Notes: a model not told the origin generated them from the letters alone. A stretch of 59,921 bases of DNA from Qipengyuania sp. (GCA_019745075.1 JAIETR010000038.1:1-59921), one strand, 5' to 3'; positions 26,034 through 35,082 are shown, counted from the first letter of the stretch. Made by a program: numbers and translations.

Positions 26034-27359
26034 AGGCCAATCACCGCGTCGCTCGCTCCTCAGCCTCTCCCAGTACTCCAGCCGCTTGGCGATCTCTCGC
26101 TCGAAGCCGCGTTCGACCGGCTGATAATAGACCTGCGGCGCCAGCTCATCGGGCCAGTAATTGTCGCCCGAAAAGCCTTCGTCGGCCTCGTGGTCGTAGT
26201 GGTAGCCCGCGCCGTAGCCGATGTCCTTCATCAGCTTCGTGGGCGCGTTGAGGATGTTGGCGGGCGGCATCAGGCTGCCGGTTTCCCTGGCGCTCTTCCA
26301 GGCCGCGCCCATAGCCTTGTAGGCGGCGTTCGATTTGGGCGCGGTGGCGAGGTAGAGACAGGCCTGCACCAGCGCCAGCTCGCCCTCGGGGCTGCCGAGG
26401 AACTCATAGGCGTCCTTGGCCGCGAGGCACACCGCCAGCGCCTGCGGATCGGCGAGGCCGATATCCTCCACCGCCGTGCGGATCAGGCGGCGGGCGAGAA
26501 AGCGCGGCTCTTCGCCGGCGGTGAGCATGCGCGCGAGGTAATAGAGCGCCGCCTGCGGATCGCTGCCGCGGATCGCCTTGTGGAGCGCGGAAATGAGGTT
26601 GTAATGCCCCTCGCGGTCCTTGTCGTAGACCGCGACCCGGCGCTGGAGAAAGGCCCCGAGCCCGGCCGGATCGAGCGGCTCGGACAGTTCCGCATTGTAG
26701 AGCGTTTCGGCCTGGTTGAGCAGGAAGCGCCCGTCGCCGTCGGCTGAGGCGACCAGCGCCTCGCGCGCGGGCGGGGTGAGCGGGAGCGTTCCAGCCAGCC
26801 GTTCGGCGCGTTCCAGCAGCCGTTCGAGCGCCGCGAAGTCGAGGCGGTGGAGGATCAGCACCTGCGCGCGGCTGAGCAGCGCGGCGTTGAGCGCGAAGCT
26901 CGGGTTCTCGGTGGTCGCGCCCACCAACGTCACCGTGCCGCGCTCGACGAAGGGCAGGAAGCCGTCCTGCTGCGCGCGGTTGAAGCGGTGAATCTCGTCC
27001 ACGAACAACAGCGTGCGCTGGCCCGCCTCGGCGGCCCGGTCGGCCTCCGCAAAGGCCTTCTTGAGATCGGCCACACCGCTGAACACGGCGCTGACGCTCA
27101 CGAAGCGCATCCCCACCGCGTCGGCCAGCAGCCGCGCGATGGTCGTCTTGCCGGTGCCCGGCGGGCCCCACAGGATCATGCTCGACAGCCTGCCCGCCGC
27201 CACCATCCGGCCGATCGCGCCCTCGGGGCCCGTCAGGTGCGCCTGCCCCACCACCTCGGCGAGCGAGCGAGGGCGGAGCCGGTCGGCAAGCGGCGCATTC
27301 TCGCGCGGCGCGGGAGGCGCAGGGGCGGGCGGCAGATCGTGGGCGAAAAGGTCGGCCAT
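26028..27359 (-). CDS. rarA: Replication-associated recombination protein A (RarA/MgsA)
   Basis: This 443-residue AAA+ ATPase of the clamp-loader clade acts at stalled replication forks. Walker A is GPPGTGKTT near residue 66, Walker B is LLFVDEIHRFN, sensor 1 is VGATTENPSF, and the C-terminal part has AVEDIGLADP and the tetramerisation segment MPPANILNAPTKLMKDIGYG. The start is ATG 27359; the longer frame to 27410 crosses the PadR promoter. It is divergent from the PadR gene. Its last residues and stop lie at the edge of a palindromic element. Confidence 0.95.
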   Translation of the reverse strand: MADLFAHDLPPAPAPPAPRENAPLADRLRPRSLAEVVGQAHLTGPEGAIGRMVAAGRLSSMILWGPPGTGKTTIARLLADAVGMRFVSVSAVFSGVADLKKAFAEADRAAEAGQRTLLFVDEIHRFNRAQQDGFLPFVERGTVTLVGATTENPSFALNAALLSRAQVLILHRLDFAALERLLERAERLAGTLPLTPPAREALVASADGDGRFLLNQAETLYNAELSEPLDPAGLGAFLQRRVAVYDKDREGHYNLISALHKAIRGSDPQAALYYLARMLTAGEEPRFLARRLIRTAVEDIGLADPQALAVCLAAKDAYEFLGSPEGELALVQACLYLATAPKSNAAYKAMGAAWKSARETGSLMPPANILNAPTKLMKDIGYGAGYHYDHEADEGFSGDNYWPDELAPQVYYQPVERGFEREIAKRLEYWERLRSERRGDWPH

Positions 27360-27416
27360 TGCCAGGAGATAGACGTGGGGCGGGAATTTTACAGCAGGGG
27401 GCTTGCACATGTGGGA

Positions 27417-27432
27417 CCAAGATATATCTTGG
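27417..27432. promoter_or_regulatory. Perfect 16-bp palindrome, likely PadR operator
   Basis: CCAAGATATATCTTGG lies 31 bp upstream of the PadR start codon in a strongly AT-rich core within a GC-rich region. PadR regulators usually repress their own promoter through such dyads, so autoregulation is inferred. It also lies upstream of rarA. Confidence 0.65.
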
Positions 27433-27462
27433 AAGCATCGTAACGAGTCGAAGGATTATCTT

Positions 27463-28206
27463 ATGTACAGACATGGACGGGGCTGGCGGCGCAGCTTCGG
27501 GTGGCCGATTCCGATGGCGATCGAGGTCAATGGCTGCGGGGACGGTGAGCGCGGATCGCGTGCCGGCGGCGGATTCTTCGGGCCCGATGGCATCTTCGGT
27601 CCGCGTGGTCCGTTTGGGCCCGAGGGCCCGTTCGGACCGACCGGTCCGTTTGGCCCGACCGGCCCCTTCGGCGCCGGCGACGGCGAGGCCTGGAATCGCC
27701 GCGCGCGCGGCGGCGCGCGCGGGCGCCGCCGCGGCCGCATGTTCGGCCAGGGCGAGCTGCGGCTGGTGCTGCTCAAGCTCATCGCCGACGAGCCGCGCCA
27801 CGGCTACGAGCTTATCAAGGCGATCGAGGAGATGACCGCGGGCAGCTACGCGCCGAGCCCGGGCACGGTCTATCCCACGCTCTCCTTGCTCGAGGACGAG
27901 GGCGCGATCCGCGAGGTCGCGGGCGGCGACGAGCCGCGCAAGGCTTTCGAGGCCACCGAACAGGGCCGCGCGGAGCTGGAGACCCGCAAGGAGGAAGCCG
28001 ACGGGCTCATGGCGCGGCTGTCCGAGCACGGCGAGCGCCACGCCGAGCGCGGCAAGGCCTTCGCCACGCCCGAGATGTTCCGCGCGCTCGGCAACCTGGC
28101 CCAGGTGGTCAAGATGAAGGCGCGCGGCGGCAAGCTCGACGACCAGGCGCTGGCGCAGGTGGTCGATCTGATCGACGAGATGGCGCGCAAGATCGAGCGG
28201 CTCTGA
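27463..28206 (+). CDS. PadR family transcriptional regulator with GPFG repeats
   Basis: This 247-residue protein joins an unusual N-terminal tract to a PadR winged helix. Residues 36-70 repeat GPFG/GPxG units (FGPRGPFGPEGPFGPTGPFG). An Arg/Gly-rich basic stretch follows at 79-92, then the winged helix at 96-170 (ELRLVLLKLIADEPRHGYELIKAIEEM, and SPGTVYPTLSLLEDEGAI), and a C-terminal dimerisation helix. ATG 27463 has AAGGA nine bases before it. A palindromic operator lies just upstream. The GPFG tract may be disordered or mediate self-association. Confidence 0.88.
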   Translation: MYRHGRGWRRSFGWPIPMAIEVNGCGDGERGSRAGGGFFGPDGIFGPRGPFGPEGPFGPTGPFGPTGPFGAGDGEAWNRRARGGARGRRRGRMFGQGELRLVLLKLIADEPRHGYELIKAIEEMTAGSYAPSPGTVYPTLSLLEDEGAIREVAGGDEPRKAFEATEQGRAELETRKEEADGLMARLSEHGERHAERGKAFATPEMFRALGNLAQVVKMKARGGKLDDQALAQVVDLIDEMARKIERL

Positions 28207-28278
28207 CACCGCGGATTTTGACGCGGCCAATCACCGTGTTATCCTCCCTCGGGGTCGGGCGCTTGGGGGAGGACGACA

Positions 28279-28773
28279 ATGGTGGATTTCATGGAGGGAG
28301 CCGAGCCGGAGGCGGCCATCACCGCACCGGCCGAACACAGCAAGGCGCCCTGGCACCTGTGGGCCGTGGGCCTGATCTCGCTGGCATGGAACCTGATCGG
28401 CGCCACCGACTACACGCTATCGCAGTTCCGCAATCGCAGCTGGATCGGCGCCGCGGCGGAGAACATGGGCGTCGCGACCGAGGAGATGATCGCCTATCTC
28501 GACAGCTTCCCTGCCTGGCTCCATGCCTTCTGGGCGCTCGGTGTATGGGGCGCGACGATCGGCTCGATCCTGCTGCTTCTGCGCTCGCGCCACGCGGTCT
28601 GGTCGTTCGCCCTCTCATTGCTGGGCCTCGCGGTGACCCAGTTCCACCGCCTCCTCGCCCCGCAACCCGAATGGGTGCGCGAGGATGTGGTCCTGAACCT
28701 GGCGCTCTGGTCGGTCGCCACCTTTCTGCCGATCTACGCGGTCAGCATGCGCAACAAGGGGGTGCTGCGGTAG
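28279..28773 (+). CDS. Hypothetical four-TM membrane protein
   Basis: A 164-residue protein with a short acidic N-terminus and four hydrophobic helices: LWAVGLISLAWNLIGA, AWLHAFWALGVWGATIGSILLLL, AVWSFALSLLGLAVTQ and LALWSVATFLPIYAVS. The NLIGATDYTLSQ stretch is common in sphingomonad proteins of this size (memory-based). Function unknown. It is convergent with rlmN with no intervening bases to spare (stop 28773, rlmN stop 28775). Confidence 0.8.
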   Translation: MVDFMEGAEPEAAITAPAEHSKAPWHLWAVGLISLAWNLIGATDYTLSQFRNRSWIGAAAENMGVATEEMIAYLDSFPAWLHAFWALGVWGATIGSILLLLRSRHAVWSFALSLLGLAVTQFHRLLAPQPEWVREDVVLNLALWSVATFLPIYAVSMRNKGVLR

Positions 28774-28774
28774 G

Positions 28775-30073
28775 CTACGCGGCCGCGGCCGCCGCTTCGC
28801 GGTCGCGCTCGGCGCGGCTCTTTTTCTCCGCCGCGGTCTTGAGCTGGCCGCAGGCGGCGTCGATGTCGCGGCCGCGCGGCGTGCGCACCGGCGCGCTGAT
28901 CCCGGCCGCGAACACGATCTCGGAGAAACGCCGCACCCGCTCGGGCGTCGAGGTTTCGTAGCCCGCGCCCGGCCAGGGGTTAAAGGGGATGAGATTGACC
29001 TTGGCGGGCAGCTTGTAGCGGCGGAGCAGCGCCACGAGCTCGCGGGCGTGCTCGTCGCTGTCGTTCTTGTCCTTGAGCATGACATATTCGAAAGTGATGC
29101 GCCGCGCATTGCTCGCGCCGGGATAGGCGGCGCAGGCTTCCAGCAGCTCCTCGATGCCGTATTTCCTGTTGAGCGGGACGATCTCGTCGCGGATTTCCTT
29201 GTTGGTGGCGTGGAGCGAGACCGCGAGATTGACCCCGATCTCCTCGCCGGCGCGGGCCATCATCGGCACCACGCCGCTGGTCGAGAGCGTGATCCGCCGC
29301 TTCGACAGGGCCAGGCCGTCGCCATCCATCACGATGCCGAGCGCGCCCTTCACATTGTCGAAATTGTAGAGCGGCTCGCCCATGCCCATCATCACGATGT
29401 TGGTCAGCAGGCGGCCATCGGAGGTGTAGGCGGCCTCGTCGGCCTCGTCGTCCCGATCCCCCGCGAAGGCGGGGGCCTCAGGAGGGTAAGCGCTGGGACG
29501 AATGAGATCCCCGCCTTCGCGGGGACTAGTTCCCGGCCATTCGCCGAGCGCATCGCGGGCGAGCATGACCTGGCCGACGATCTCGCCCGCTGTGAGATTG
29601 CGCACCAGCTTCATCGTGCCGGTGTGGCAGAAGGTGCAGTTCAGGGTGCAGCCGACCTGGCTCGACACGCACAGCGTGCCGCGGTCGGCGTCGGGGATAA
29701 AAACCATCTCGAAATCGTGGCCGTCGGCGGTGCGCAACAGCCATTTGCGCGTGCCATCGACCGAATGCTGCGCTTCGATCACCTCGGGCCGGCCGATCAC
29801 GAAGCGTTCCTCCAGCCACGGCCGCATCGGTTTGGCGATGTCGGTCATCGCGGCGAACTCGGTCGCGCCGCGGTGGTAGATCCAGTGGAACACCTGCTTG
29901 GCGCGCAGCTTGGTCTGGCGCGCGTCGAGCCCCGCTTCGGCGAACAGCGCGCGGATCTGCTCTCGGGGCAGACCGAGCAGATCTGCGCGGCCATCGGCGC
30001 GCGGCGTGATGTCGCGCGCGACGGGCACCGGATCGAGCTGTCCGGGGATCGGCATGAGTGCGGTGTCGGCCAT
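28775..30073 (-). CDS. rlmN: 23S rRNA (A2503)-C2 / tRNA (A37)-C2 methyltransferase RlmN
   Basis: This 432-residue radical SAM methyltransferase methylates A2503 of 23S rRNA and A37 of some tRNAs. The cluster cysteines are in [13 protein letters not shown], the GEP motif is in [13 protein letters not shown], and the C-terminal DIDAACGQL carries the methyl-relay cysteine. ATG 30073 is chosen by family length. A palindromic repeat at 29455-29527 adds about 25 residues between LGEWPG and [11 protein letters not shown], just before the GEP motif, and keeps the frame. Confidence 0.95.
   Translation of the reverse strand: MADTALMPIPGQLDPVPVARDITPRADGRADLLGLPREQIRALFAEAGLDARQTKLRAKQVFHWIYHRGATEFAAMTDIAKPMRPWLEERFVIGRPEVIEAQHSVDGTRKWLLRTADGHDFEMVFIPDADRGTLCVSSQVGCTLNCTFCHTGTMKLVRNLTAGEIVGQVMLARDALGEWPGTSPREGGDLIRPSAYPPEAPAFAGDRDDEADEAAYTSDGRLLTNIVMMGMGEPLYNFDNVKGALGIVMDGDGLALSKRRITLSTSGVVPMMARAGEEIGVNLAVSLHATNKEIRDEIVPLNRKYGIEELLEACAAYPGASNARRITFEYVMLKDKNDSDEHARELVALLRRYKLPAKVNLIPFNPWPGAGYETSTPERVRRFSEIVFAAGISAPVRTPRGRDIDAACGQLKTAAEKKSRAERDREAAAAAA
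29455..29527. repeat. CCCCGCGAAGGCGGGG palindromic element inserted in rlmN
   Basis: Two hairpins, CCCCCGCGAAGGCGGGGG and ATCCCCGCCTTCGCGGGGA, enclose about 30 bp. Translated in the rlmN frame it gives [20 protein letters not shown] and so on. Same family as 25959-26033. Confidence 0.85.
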
Positions 30074-30295
30074 GGGAAGCGCCTCATATAGGGCCGACCG
30101 GCGTTTCGCGCCAGCGGTGAACCGTGCTCGCCTCGATGGTACGCGGTTGGCCCCATCGGTGCCCCGGCCCGGCGCAATTAAGTTACATTTTTGCCACAGA
30201 AACATGTTGTCTCAGGTTCATGAAACTTCGCGACCTGCCACCCATTTTACTGGTCTACCTGCCCACTGCGGGTTCGAGTGAATGGAGTACCTACA

Positions 30296-30961
30296 ATGAA
30301 AATGACCACCGCCCTTCTCGCCGCCGCTTCGCTTGTGGCCATTGCCACGCCCGTCGCTGCGCAGGACGAGGCGCCCTTCAGCGGGCTTCGCGTCGGCGCC
30401 GAAGCGGGCTATGACATGCTGCGTTCGGGCAGTTCCGCGACCACCGACACCACCCGGAACCTCGATCAGTCGATCGACGGCGTGAACTACGCCGCCGTCG
30501 TCGGATACGACGCCGCGGTCGGAGAGAAGCTGCGCATTGGTGCGGAGGCATCCTTCGGCGACAGCACCGCCAAATGGCGCGACTCCAGCCCTCGCCCCAC
30601 GGTCTTCAACCTCGGGCGGGTCGAGGCGCAGCGCGAAATCTATGTCGGTGGTCGCGTGGGCTATGTGACCTCGCCCGATCTGATGTTTTATGCCAAGGCC
30701 GGCTACACGAACCAGCGCTTCGGGCTCGAAGGCAGCGACGGCACGGCCAGTGCCAGCCAGCGGCTCGACACCGATGGGTATCGTCTGGGCGCGGGTGCCG
30801 AATATGCCTTTTCGGGCAACGTCTACGGTGGGCTCGAATATCGCTATTCGAACTATCGCAAGGGCGAGTTCGACTTCAACGGCACGACCCCCGATTCGAG
30901 CCGCTTCGACATCGATACCGACCGCCACCAGGTCGTCGCCACCGTCGGCGTGCGCTTCTGA
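30296..30961 (+). CDS. Small outer-membrane beta-barrel protein (opacity/OmpA-barrel type)
   Basis: This 221-residue protein has a clear signal peptide ending LVAIATPVAAQ and a barrel of about eight strands (LRVGAEAGYDML, YAAVVGYDAAVGEKLRIGAEASFG, YVGGRVGYVT, MFYAKAGYTNQRFGL, YRLGAGAEYAF, VYGGLEYRYSNYRKGEF). It ends in VVATVGVRF with the terminal phenylalanine used by the BAM machinery. GGAG at 30284-30287 supports the start. Similar to porin_OmpW/OMP_b-brl families; ligand unknown. Monocistronic. Confidence 0.88.
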   Translation: MKMTTALLAAASLVAIATPVAAQDEAPFSGLRVGAEAGYDMLRSGSSATTDTTRNLDQSIDGVNYAAVVGYDAAVGEKLRIGAEASFGDSTAKWRDSSPRPTVFNLGRVEAQREIYVGGRVGYVTSPDLMFYAKAGYTNQRFGLEGSDGTASASQRLDTDGYRLGAGAEYAFSGNVYGGLEYRYSNYRKGEFDFNGTTPDSSRFDIDTDRHQVVATVGVRF

Positions 30962-31013
30962 TCGAACCCGCGGAACCACCAGTGGGGCGGGGGTCGCGGT
31001 CGCGGCCTCCGCC

Positions 31014-31538
31014 CTATTCGTGCGACAATCGCCTATCGCGTCGGACCGAGGGGGCGGCGTAGGCGATCGCCAGCACTTCCCATTCCTTCTCCCCGCAGGG
31101 CAGGCGCACCGTCCTCAACTCGCCCACCGCCGCGCCGCGCAGGGCGCGCGCGAGCGGGCTCGACCAGCCGATCCGGTCGGCGCTCGCCTCCTGCTCGTCG
31201 TCGCCCACGATTGTCACGGTGCGGCGCGCATCGTCGGCGTCGGCGACGGTGACGGTGGCGCCGAAGAACACGCGTTCCTTGTCGGGCTGAGCGGCGGGGT
31301 CGAGCACGCGCGCGGCCTTCATGCGGCGCGCCAGATGCGCCAGCTCGCGGTCGATCTCGCGCATCCGCTTGCGGCCGTAGAGGTAGTCGCCGTTCTCGCT
31401 GCGGTCGCCGTTCCCCGCCGCCCAGCTCACGATCTCGACGATCGCCGGCCGCTCGGTCCCGAGCAGGTGATCGTAGCGCGCGCGCAGAGCGGCGTAGCCG
31501 GCGGGCGAAATGGGGTTGGAGGGCCCGGCGCCGCTCAC
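31014..31538 (-). CDS. GreA/GreB family transcription elongation factor
   Basis: This 174-residue protein rescues backtracked RNA polymerase by stimulating transcript cleavage. The coiled-coil tip acidic residues are in [20 protein letters not shown] and the C-terminal globular domain has [25 protein letters not shown] and [25 protein letters not shown] at 31538 overlaps the accC stop (GTGA), so it is preferred over the ATG at 31574. The sequence is GreB-like, but the subtype is not certain. Confidence 0.88.
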   Translation of the reverse strand: MSGAGPSNPISPAGYAALRARYDHLLGTERPAIVEIVSWAAGNGDRSENGDYLYGRKRMREIDRELAHLARRMKAARVLDPAAQPDKERVFFGATVTVADADDARRTVTIVGDDEQEASADRIGWSSPLARALRGAAVGELRTVRLPCGEKEWEVLAIAYAAPSVRRDRRLSHE

Positions 31539-32887
31539 GCCGTCTCGCGCGCGGCCAGCCACTCCTCGAGCCACTTAATCGTGTAGTTGCCGCTGAGCAC
31601 GTCGTCCTGCTTGATCAGCGCCTGGTGGAGCGGGATGTTGGTCTTGACCCCCTCGACCACCATCTCCTCGAGCGCGCGCCGCAGCCGCATGATGCAGCGT
31701 TCGCGGTTGCGGCCGTAGACGATCACCTTGGCGATCATGCTGTCGTAATAGGGCGGCACCTTGTAGCCGGCATAGAGCCCGCTATCGACCCGCACATGCA
31801 TGCCGCCGGCGGCGTGGTAATAGCTCACGGTCCCCGGGCTGGGCGCGAAAGTCCACGGATCCTCGGCATTGATGCGGCATTCGATGGCGTGCCCGCGGAA
31901 GGTCACGTCTTCCTGCTTGCAGCTGAGATCCTTGCCCTCGGCGATGCGGATCTGCTCGCGGACGAGGTCGATGCCGGTGATCATCTCGGTCACCGGATGC
32001 TCGACCTGGAGCCTTGTGTTCATTTCGATGAAGTAGAACTCGCCGTTCTCCCACAAGAACTCGATCGTGCCGGCGCCGCGATAGCCCATGTCGGCCATCG
32101 CCTTGGCGCAGATGCCGCCCATGCGGTCGCGCTCCTCGGCGCTGAGGACGGGCGAGGGTGCCTCTTCGAGCACCTTCTGGTGGCGGCGCTGGAGCGAGCA
32201 GTCGCGCTCGCCCAGATGGATGGCGTTGCCGCGCCCGTCGCCGAAGACCTGGAACTCGATGTGGCGCGGGTTGCCGAGGTATTTCTCGAGATAGACGGTG
32301 TCGTCGCCGAAGGCGGCCTTGGCCTCGCTTCCGGCTTGGCGCATCAGCGTCTCCAGCTCGTCTTCGCCGGTGCAGACCTTCATCCCGCGCCCGCCGCCGC
32401 CGCTCGCGGCCTTAATGATGACCGGATAGCCGACATCCGCGGCAATCCGCCGCGCCTGGTCGAAATCGCTGACCGCGCCGTCGCTGCCGGGCACCAGCGG
32501 CAGGCCGAGCGCGCCCGCGGTGCGCTTGGCCTCGACCTTGTCGCCCATGGTGCGGATGTGCTCGGGCTTGGGGCCGATCCAGGCGATGTTGTGCGCCTCG
32601 ACGATCTCGGCGAAGCGGGCGTTTTCGGAAAGGAAGCCATAACCCGGATGGATCGCGTCGGCCTGGCCGATCTCGGCCGCGGAGATGATGTTGGCGACGT
32701 TGAGATAGCTGTCGCCGGCTGCCGGAGGCCCGATGCAGACCGCGTGGTCGGCGAGCCGGACGTGCATCGCATCGGCATCGGCGGTGGAGTGCACCGCCAC
32801 CGTCTCGATCCCCATCTCGTGCGCGGCGCGGTGGATGCGCAGCGCGATCTCGCCGCGGTTGGCGATCAGAATGCGGGTAATGGCCAT
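31535..32887 (-). CDS. accC: Acetyl-CoA carboxylase, biotin carboxylase subunit
   Basis: This 450-residue ATP-grasp enzyme carboxylates biotin on AccB in fatty acid synthesis. The N-terminal [17 protein letters not shown], the glycine-rich loop [13 protein letters not shown], catalytic [23 protein letters not shown] and [14 protein letters not shown] are all present. Starts seven bases after accB and overlaps the Gre factor gene. Full length for the family. Confidence 0.97.
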   Translation of the reverse strand: MAITRILIANRGEIALRIHRAAHEMGIETVAVHSTADADAMHVRLADHAVCIGPPAAGDSYLNVANIISAAEIGQADAIHPGYGFLSENARFAEIVEAHNIAWIGPKPEHIRTMGDKVEAKRTAGALGLPLVPGSDGAVSDFDQARRIAADVGYPVIIKAASGGGGRGMKVCTGEDELETLMRQAGSEAKAAFGDDTVYLEKYLGNPRHIEFQVFGDGRGNAIHLGERDCSLQRRHQKVLEEAPSPVLSAEERDRMGGICAKAMADMGYRGAGTIEFLWENGEFYFIEMNTRLQVEHPVTEMITGIDLVREQIRIAEGKDLSCKQEDVTFRGHAIECRINAEDPWTFAPSPGTVSYYHAAGGMHVRVDSGLYAGYKVPPYYDSMIAKVIVYGRNRERCIMRLRRALEEMVVEGVKTNIPLHQALIKQDDVLSGNYTIKWLEEWLAARETA

Positions 32888-32894
32888 CTCTGGA

Positions 32895-33401
32895 TTAGCC
32901 GATCACGACCAGCGGCTGGCCGAATTCGACCGGCTGGGCGTTGTCGACCAGGATCGCCTTGACCGTCCCGGCCTTGTCGGCGGCGATCGGGTTCAGCACC
33001 TTCATCGCCTCGATGATGACCAGCGTCTGGCCTTCCTTCACCTCGTCGCCGACCGACACGAAATTGGGGGTGCCGGGCTCGGCGGCGAGATAGACGGTGC
33101 CGACCATCGGCGAAGTCAGCGTGCCGGCGACATCCGCATCGACAACTTCGCCCGCCGGAACGGCGGGCGCGGGGGCCGGAGCGGCTGCCGAGGTCGCGGC
33201 AGGCGCGGGCGGCGGCGCGTGATAGGTGGCAGCGGCAATCGGTGCATGTTCGCGCGCGACCCGGATGCGGCGGTCGTTGTCCTCGACCTCGATCGCGGTC
33301 AGCCCGGTTTCGGCGAGCAATTCGGCCAGCGCGCGCACGAGCGAGGTATCGACTTCGAGCCTGCCCTTGTCGGCGCCCGCGGGTTTGCTGGTTTCGGCCA
33401 T
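32895..33401 (-). CDS. accB: Acetyl-CoA carboxylase biotin carboxyl carrier protein
   Basis: This 168-residue protein carries biotin on Lys134 in EAMKVLNPI. An N-terminal helical region ([20 protein letters not shown]) and an Ala/Pro-rich flexible linker at 60-85 lead to the biotinyl domain, which starts near [16 protein letters not shown]. It is followed directly by accC, the standard arrangement. Confidence 0.96.
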   Translation of the reverse strand: MAETSKPAGADKGRLEVDTSLVRALAELLAETGLTAIEVEDNDRRIRVAREHAPIAAATYHAPPPAPAATSAAAPAPAPAVPAGEVVDADVAGTLTSPMVGTVYLAAEPGTPNFVSVGDEVKEGQTLVIIEAMKVLNPIAADKAGTVKAILVDNAQPVEFGQPLVVIG

Positions 33402-33541
33402 AACGCCCCTATGGTTTGATGGCCGCGCCTATGCTCGCGGAGCGGCTGAGAGGCAAGGGGGCGCCCGAGGCCGCTCCCAAAGGCGACACGAAAGCGACAC
33501 CTCCAGCATGGCTGGGGAACAGTCCATGCCGGGGCGCCGCG

Positions 33542-33976
33542 TCACAGCGCCGCCGCCCGCTCGAGCGCAACCAGATAGCTGTCCGGCCCCAGCCCCTGCA
33601 CGCAATCCGCCGCGCCCATCCCGACATAGGAGACATGGCGGAACGGCTCGCGGCTGTGCGGATCGGAAAGGTGCACCTCGATCACCGGCACCCCGATCGC
33701 CTTGATCGCATCGAGCAGCGCGATCGAGGTGTGGGTATAGGCGCCGGCGTTGAGCAGCACCGCCTTCGCGCCGGCCTCGCGCGCCTCGTGCAGCCAGTCG
33801 ACCAGCACGCCCTCGTGGTTGGTCTGGCGGAAGTCGATGGCGAGCCCGAGGTCGGCGCCCTTGGCCCGCACCTTCCCTTCGATGTCGGCGAGCGTATCGG
33901 TGCCGTAAATCCCCGGCTCGCGCGTGCCGAGCAGGTTGAGATTGGGGCCGTTGAGGACGAAGACGGTGGCGCTCAT
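33542..33976 (-). CDS. aroQ: Type II 3-dehydroquinate dehydratase
   Basis: This 144-residue enzyme dehydrates 3-dehydroquinate in the shikimate pathway. NGPNLNLLGTREPGIYG contains the catalytic Arg19 and Tyr24; NHEGVLVDWLHEA, LNAGAYTHTSIAL and VHLSDPHSREPFRH complete the active site. Its ATG at 33976 overlaps the stop of the upstream toxin gene in an ATGA junction, so aroQ translation may be coupled to the toxin. The 140 bp between aroQ and accB hold no gene. Confidence 0.95.
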   Translation of the reverse strand: MSATVFVLNGPNLNLLGTREPGIYGTDTLADIEGKVRAKGADLGLAIDFRQTNHEGVLVDWLHEAREAGAKAVLLNAGAYTHTSIALLDAIKAIGVPVIEVHLSDPHSREPFRHVSYVGMGAADCVQGLGPDSYLVALERAAAL

Positions 33977-34254
33977 GGCCGTCTGGTCGAGTAATGGTAG
34001 CGGCACTGAACAAGCTCAACAATTTGGTCACTCGCAGGCCCACTGACACGATATACCAGGCGATGCTCCTGATCGATCCGGCGCGACCATAAACCCTTGA
34101 GTTCGTGCTTCAGCGGCTCGGGCTTGCCAATACCTTTGAAGGGATCGCGGCGGACTGCTTCGATAAGTGTGTTCAGCCGCGCCAGGATCAAAGCATCGGA
34201 TTGGGCCCAATGAAGATAATGCGCCCAAGCCCGCGCCGTGAAGAGAACCTTCAA
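33973..34254 (-). CDS. yoeB: YoeB family mRNA interferase toxin
   Basis: This 93-residue RelE-superfamily toxin cleaves mRNA at the ribosomal A site. YoeB catalytic positions are visible: Glu46 (GKPEPL), Arg65 (QEHRLVYRV) and His87-Tyr88 (CRYHY). A TTG start at 34254 overlaps the antitoxin stop (TTGA). The start may look weak, but weak toxin starts next to antitoxin stops are usual. Its own stop overlaps the start of aroQ. Confidence 0.9.
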   Translation of the reverse strand: MKVLFTARAWAHYLHWAQSDALILARLNTLIEAVRRDPFKGIGKPEPLKHELKGLWSRRIDQEHRLVYRVSGPASDQIVELVQCRYHYSTRRP

Positions 34255-34505
34255 GGCTCGATCAGGTCGTGTTCGGCCACCTTCCCGCTGTCCAGCTCGG
34301 CAATCGATGCGCGCAATTCGGCGGCGTTGGCGGGGTCGGAGAGGAGGTACTCGGTTTCCTCGAGAGAACGCCACGTATCCAGTGAAATCAGCACAACCGG
34401 CTTGCCACCACGACGCGTGACGATGACTTCAGAGCAATCATCGACTACGCGGTCCATCACGCTCTTCAGATTGTTGCGAACCTCGCTGTAGCTCATCACG
34501 TCCAT
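34251..34505 (-). CDS. yefM: YefM/Phd family antitoxin
   Basis: This 84-residue protein starts MDVMSYSEVRNNLKSVMDRV and continues DCSEVIVTRRGGKPVVLISLDTWRSLEETEYLL, the Phd/YefM fold that binds DNA by its N-terminal domain and neutralises YoeB by the C-terminal tail (AELDSGKVAEHDLIEP). AGGAGA precedes the ATG at 34505; an upstream ATG at 34568 is rejected as it crosses the operator. Confidence 0.92.
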   Translation of the reverse strand: MDVMSYSEVRNNLKSVMDRVVDDCSEVIVTRRGGKPVVLISLDTWRSLEETEYLLSDPANAAELRASIAELDSGKVAEHDLIEP

Positions 34506-34528
34506 GATCGGTCTCCTGGCACCTTGTA

Positions 34529-34546
34529 TGTGCAATTTGTTGCACA
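34529..34546. promoter_or_regulatory. Inverted repeat, likely operator of the yefM-yoeB module
   Basis: TGTGCAA and TTGCACA are separated by four bases, followed by a further AAGTGCAA half-site at 34546-34553. The repeat lies 24 bp upstream of the antitoxin start, where YefM-YoeB complexes bind in other bacteria. Autoregulation is inferred. Confidence 0.6.
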
Positions 34547-34627
34547 AGTGCAAGGGTCCGTTTCGCACAGCATTTCACCTATGCCACAGCTGGGCACGAT
34601 CTTGAAGAACCGACAGACGCGCTTGGC

Positions 34628-35041
34628 TCACCCCTCCACCCCCTTGACCTTGCCCCACTGGCGGGCGGCGGTGTAGCCGAGGTAGCCGGTGCCGAAGAGG
34701 GCGTAGAGGCTGTCGGGGAGCGACGCGAGGTAGCCGGTGATGCCGGCGCCGATGGCGCGGGCGGTGGTGGGATCGAAGGCGGCGACCATGCCCATCGGGA
34801 CGCTGAACAGGATCAGCGCATACATCACATAGAGGAAGCTCGGGCGGGCGCGGCTGGTCCAGGGGTCGGGGCTCCGCGCCTCGGCGACGATGGCGGACAG
34901 GCGCGCCTCGATGAGCGCCATCTCCTGGCTGCCCTGCAACTGGAGCAGCTCGAGCTTGGCCTTTTCGCGCGCGGTCTTGTCGGGAATGACCTTGTCGATG
35001 ATCGAGAGGATGGGGGCGAGGAGCGAATCGAAAATGGGCAT
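34628..35041 (-). CDS. Holin family protein (GTA-type three-TM)
   Basis: This 137-residue protein starts MPIFDSLLAPILSIIDKVIPD, has a charged helix (KTAREKAKLELLQLQGSQEMALIEARL) and then hydrophobic segments FLYVMYALILFSVPMGMV and AIGAGITGYLASLPDSLYALFGTGYLGY. This matches the GTA_holin_3TM family, which permeabilises membranes for release of phage-like gene transfer agents. AAAGGAAC lies just upstream. No lysin or other phage gene is nearby, so it is an orphan. Confidence 0.82.
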   Translation of the reverse strand: MPIFDSLLAPILSIIDKVIPDKTAREKAKLELLQLQGSQEMALIEARLSAIVAEARSPDPWTSRARPSFLYVMYALILFSVPMGMVAAFDPTTARAIGAGITGYLASLPDSLYALFGTGYLGYTAARQWGKVKGVEG

Positions 35042-35065
35042 GACGGTTCCTTTAAAAGACGTCAT

Positions 35066-35082
35066 ATAACCATATAGGTTAT
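35066..35082. promoter_or_regulatory. AT-rich inverted repeat upstream of the holin gene
   Basis: ATAACC and GGTTAT surround ATATA, 25 bp before the holin start. The AT-rich dyad stands out from GC-rich surroundings. It may be a promoter with a repressor site, but no regulator is identified. Confidence 0.45.

Noticed and set aside
30962-31013. GC-rich inverted segment between the barrel and Gre factor genes
   Set aside because: Pairing is imperfect and no T-tract follows, so it was not called a terminator.
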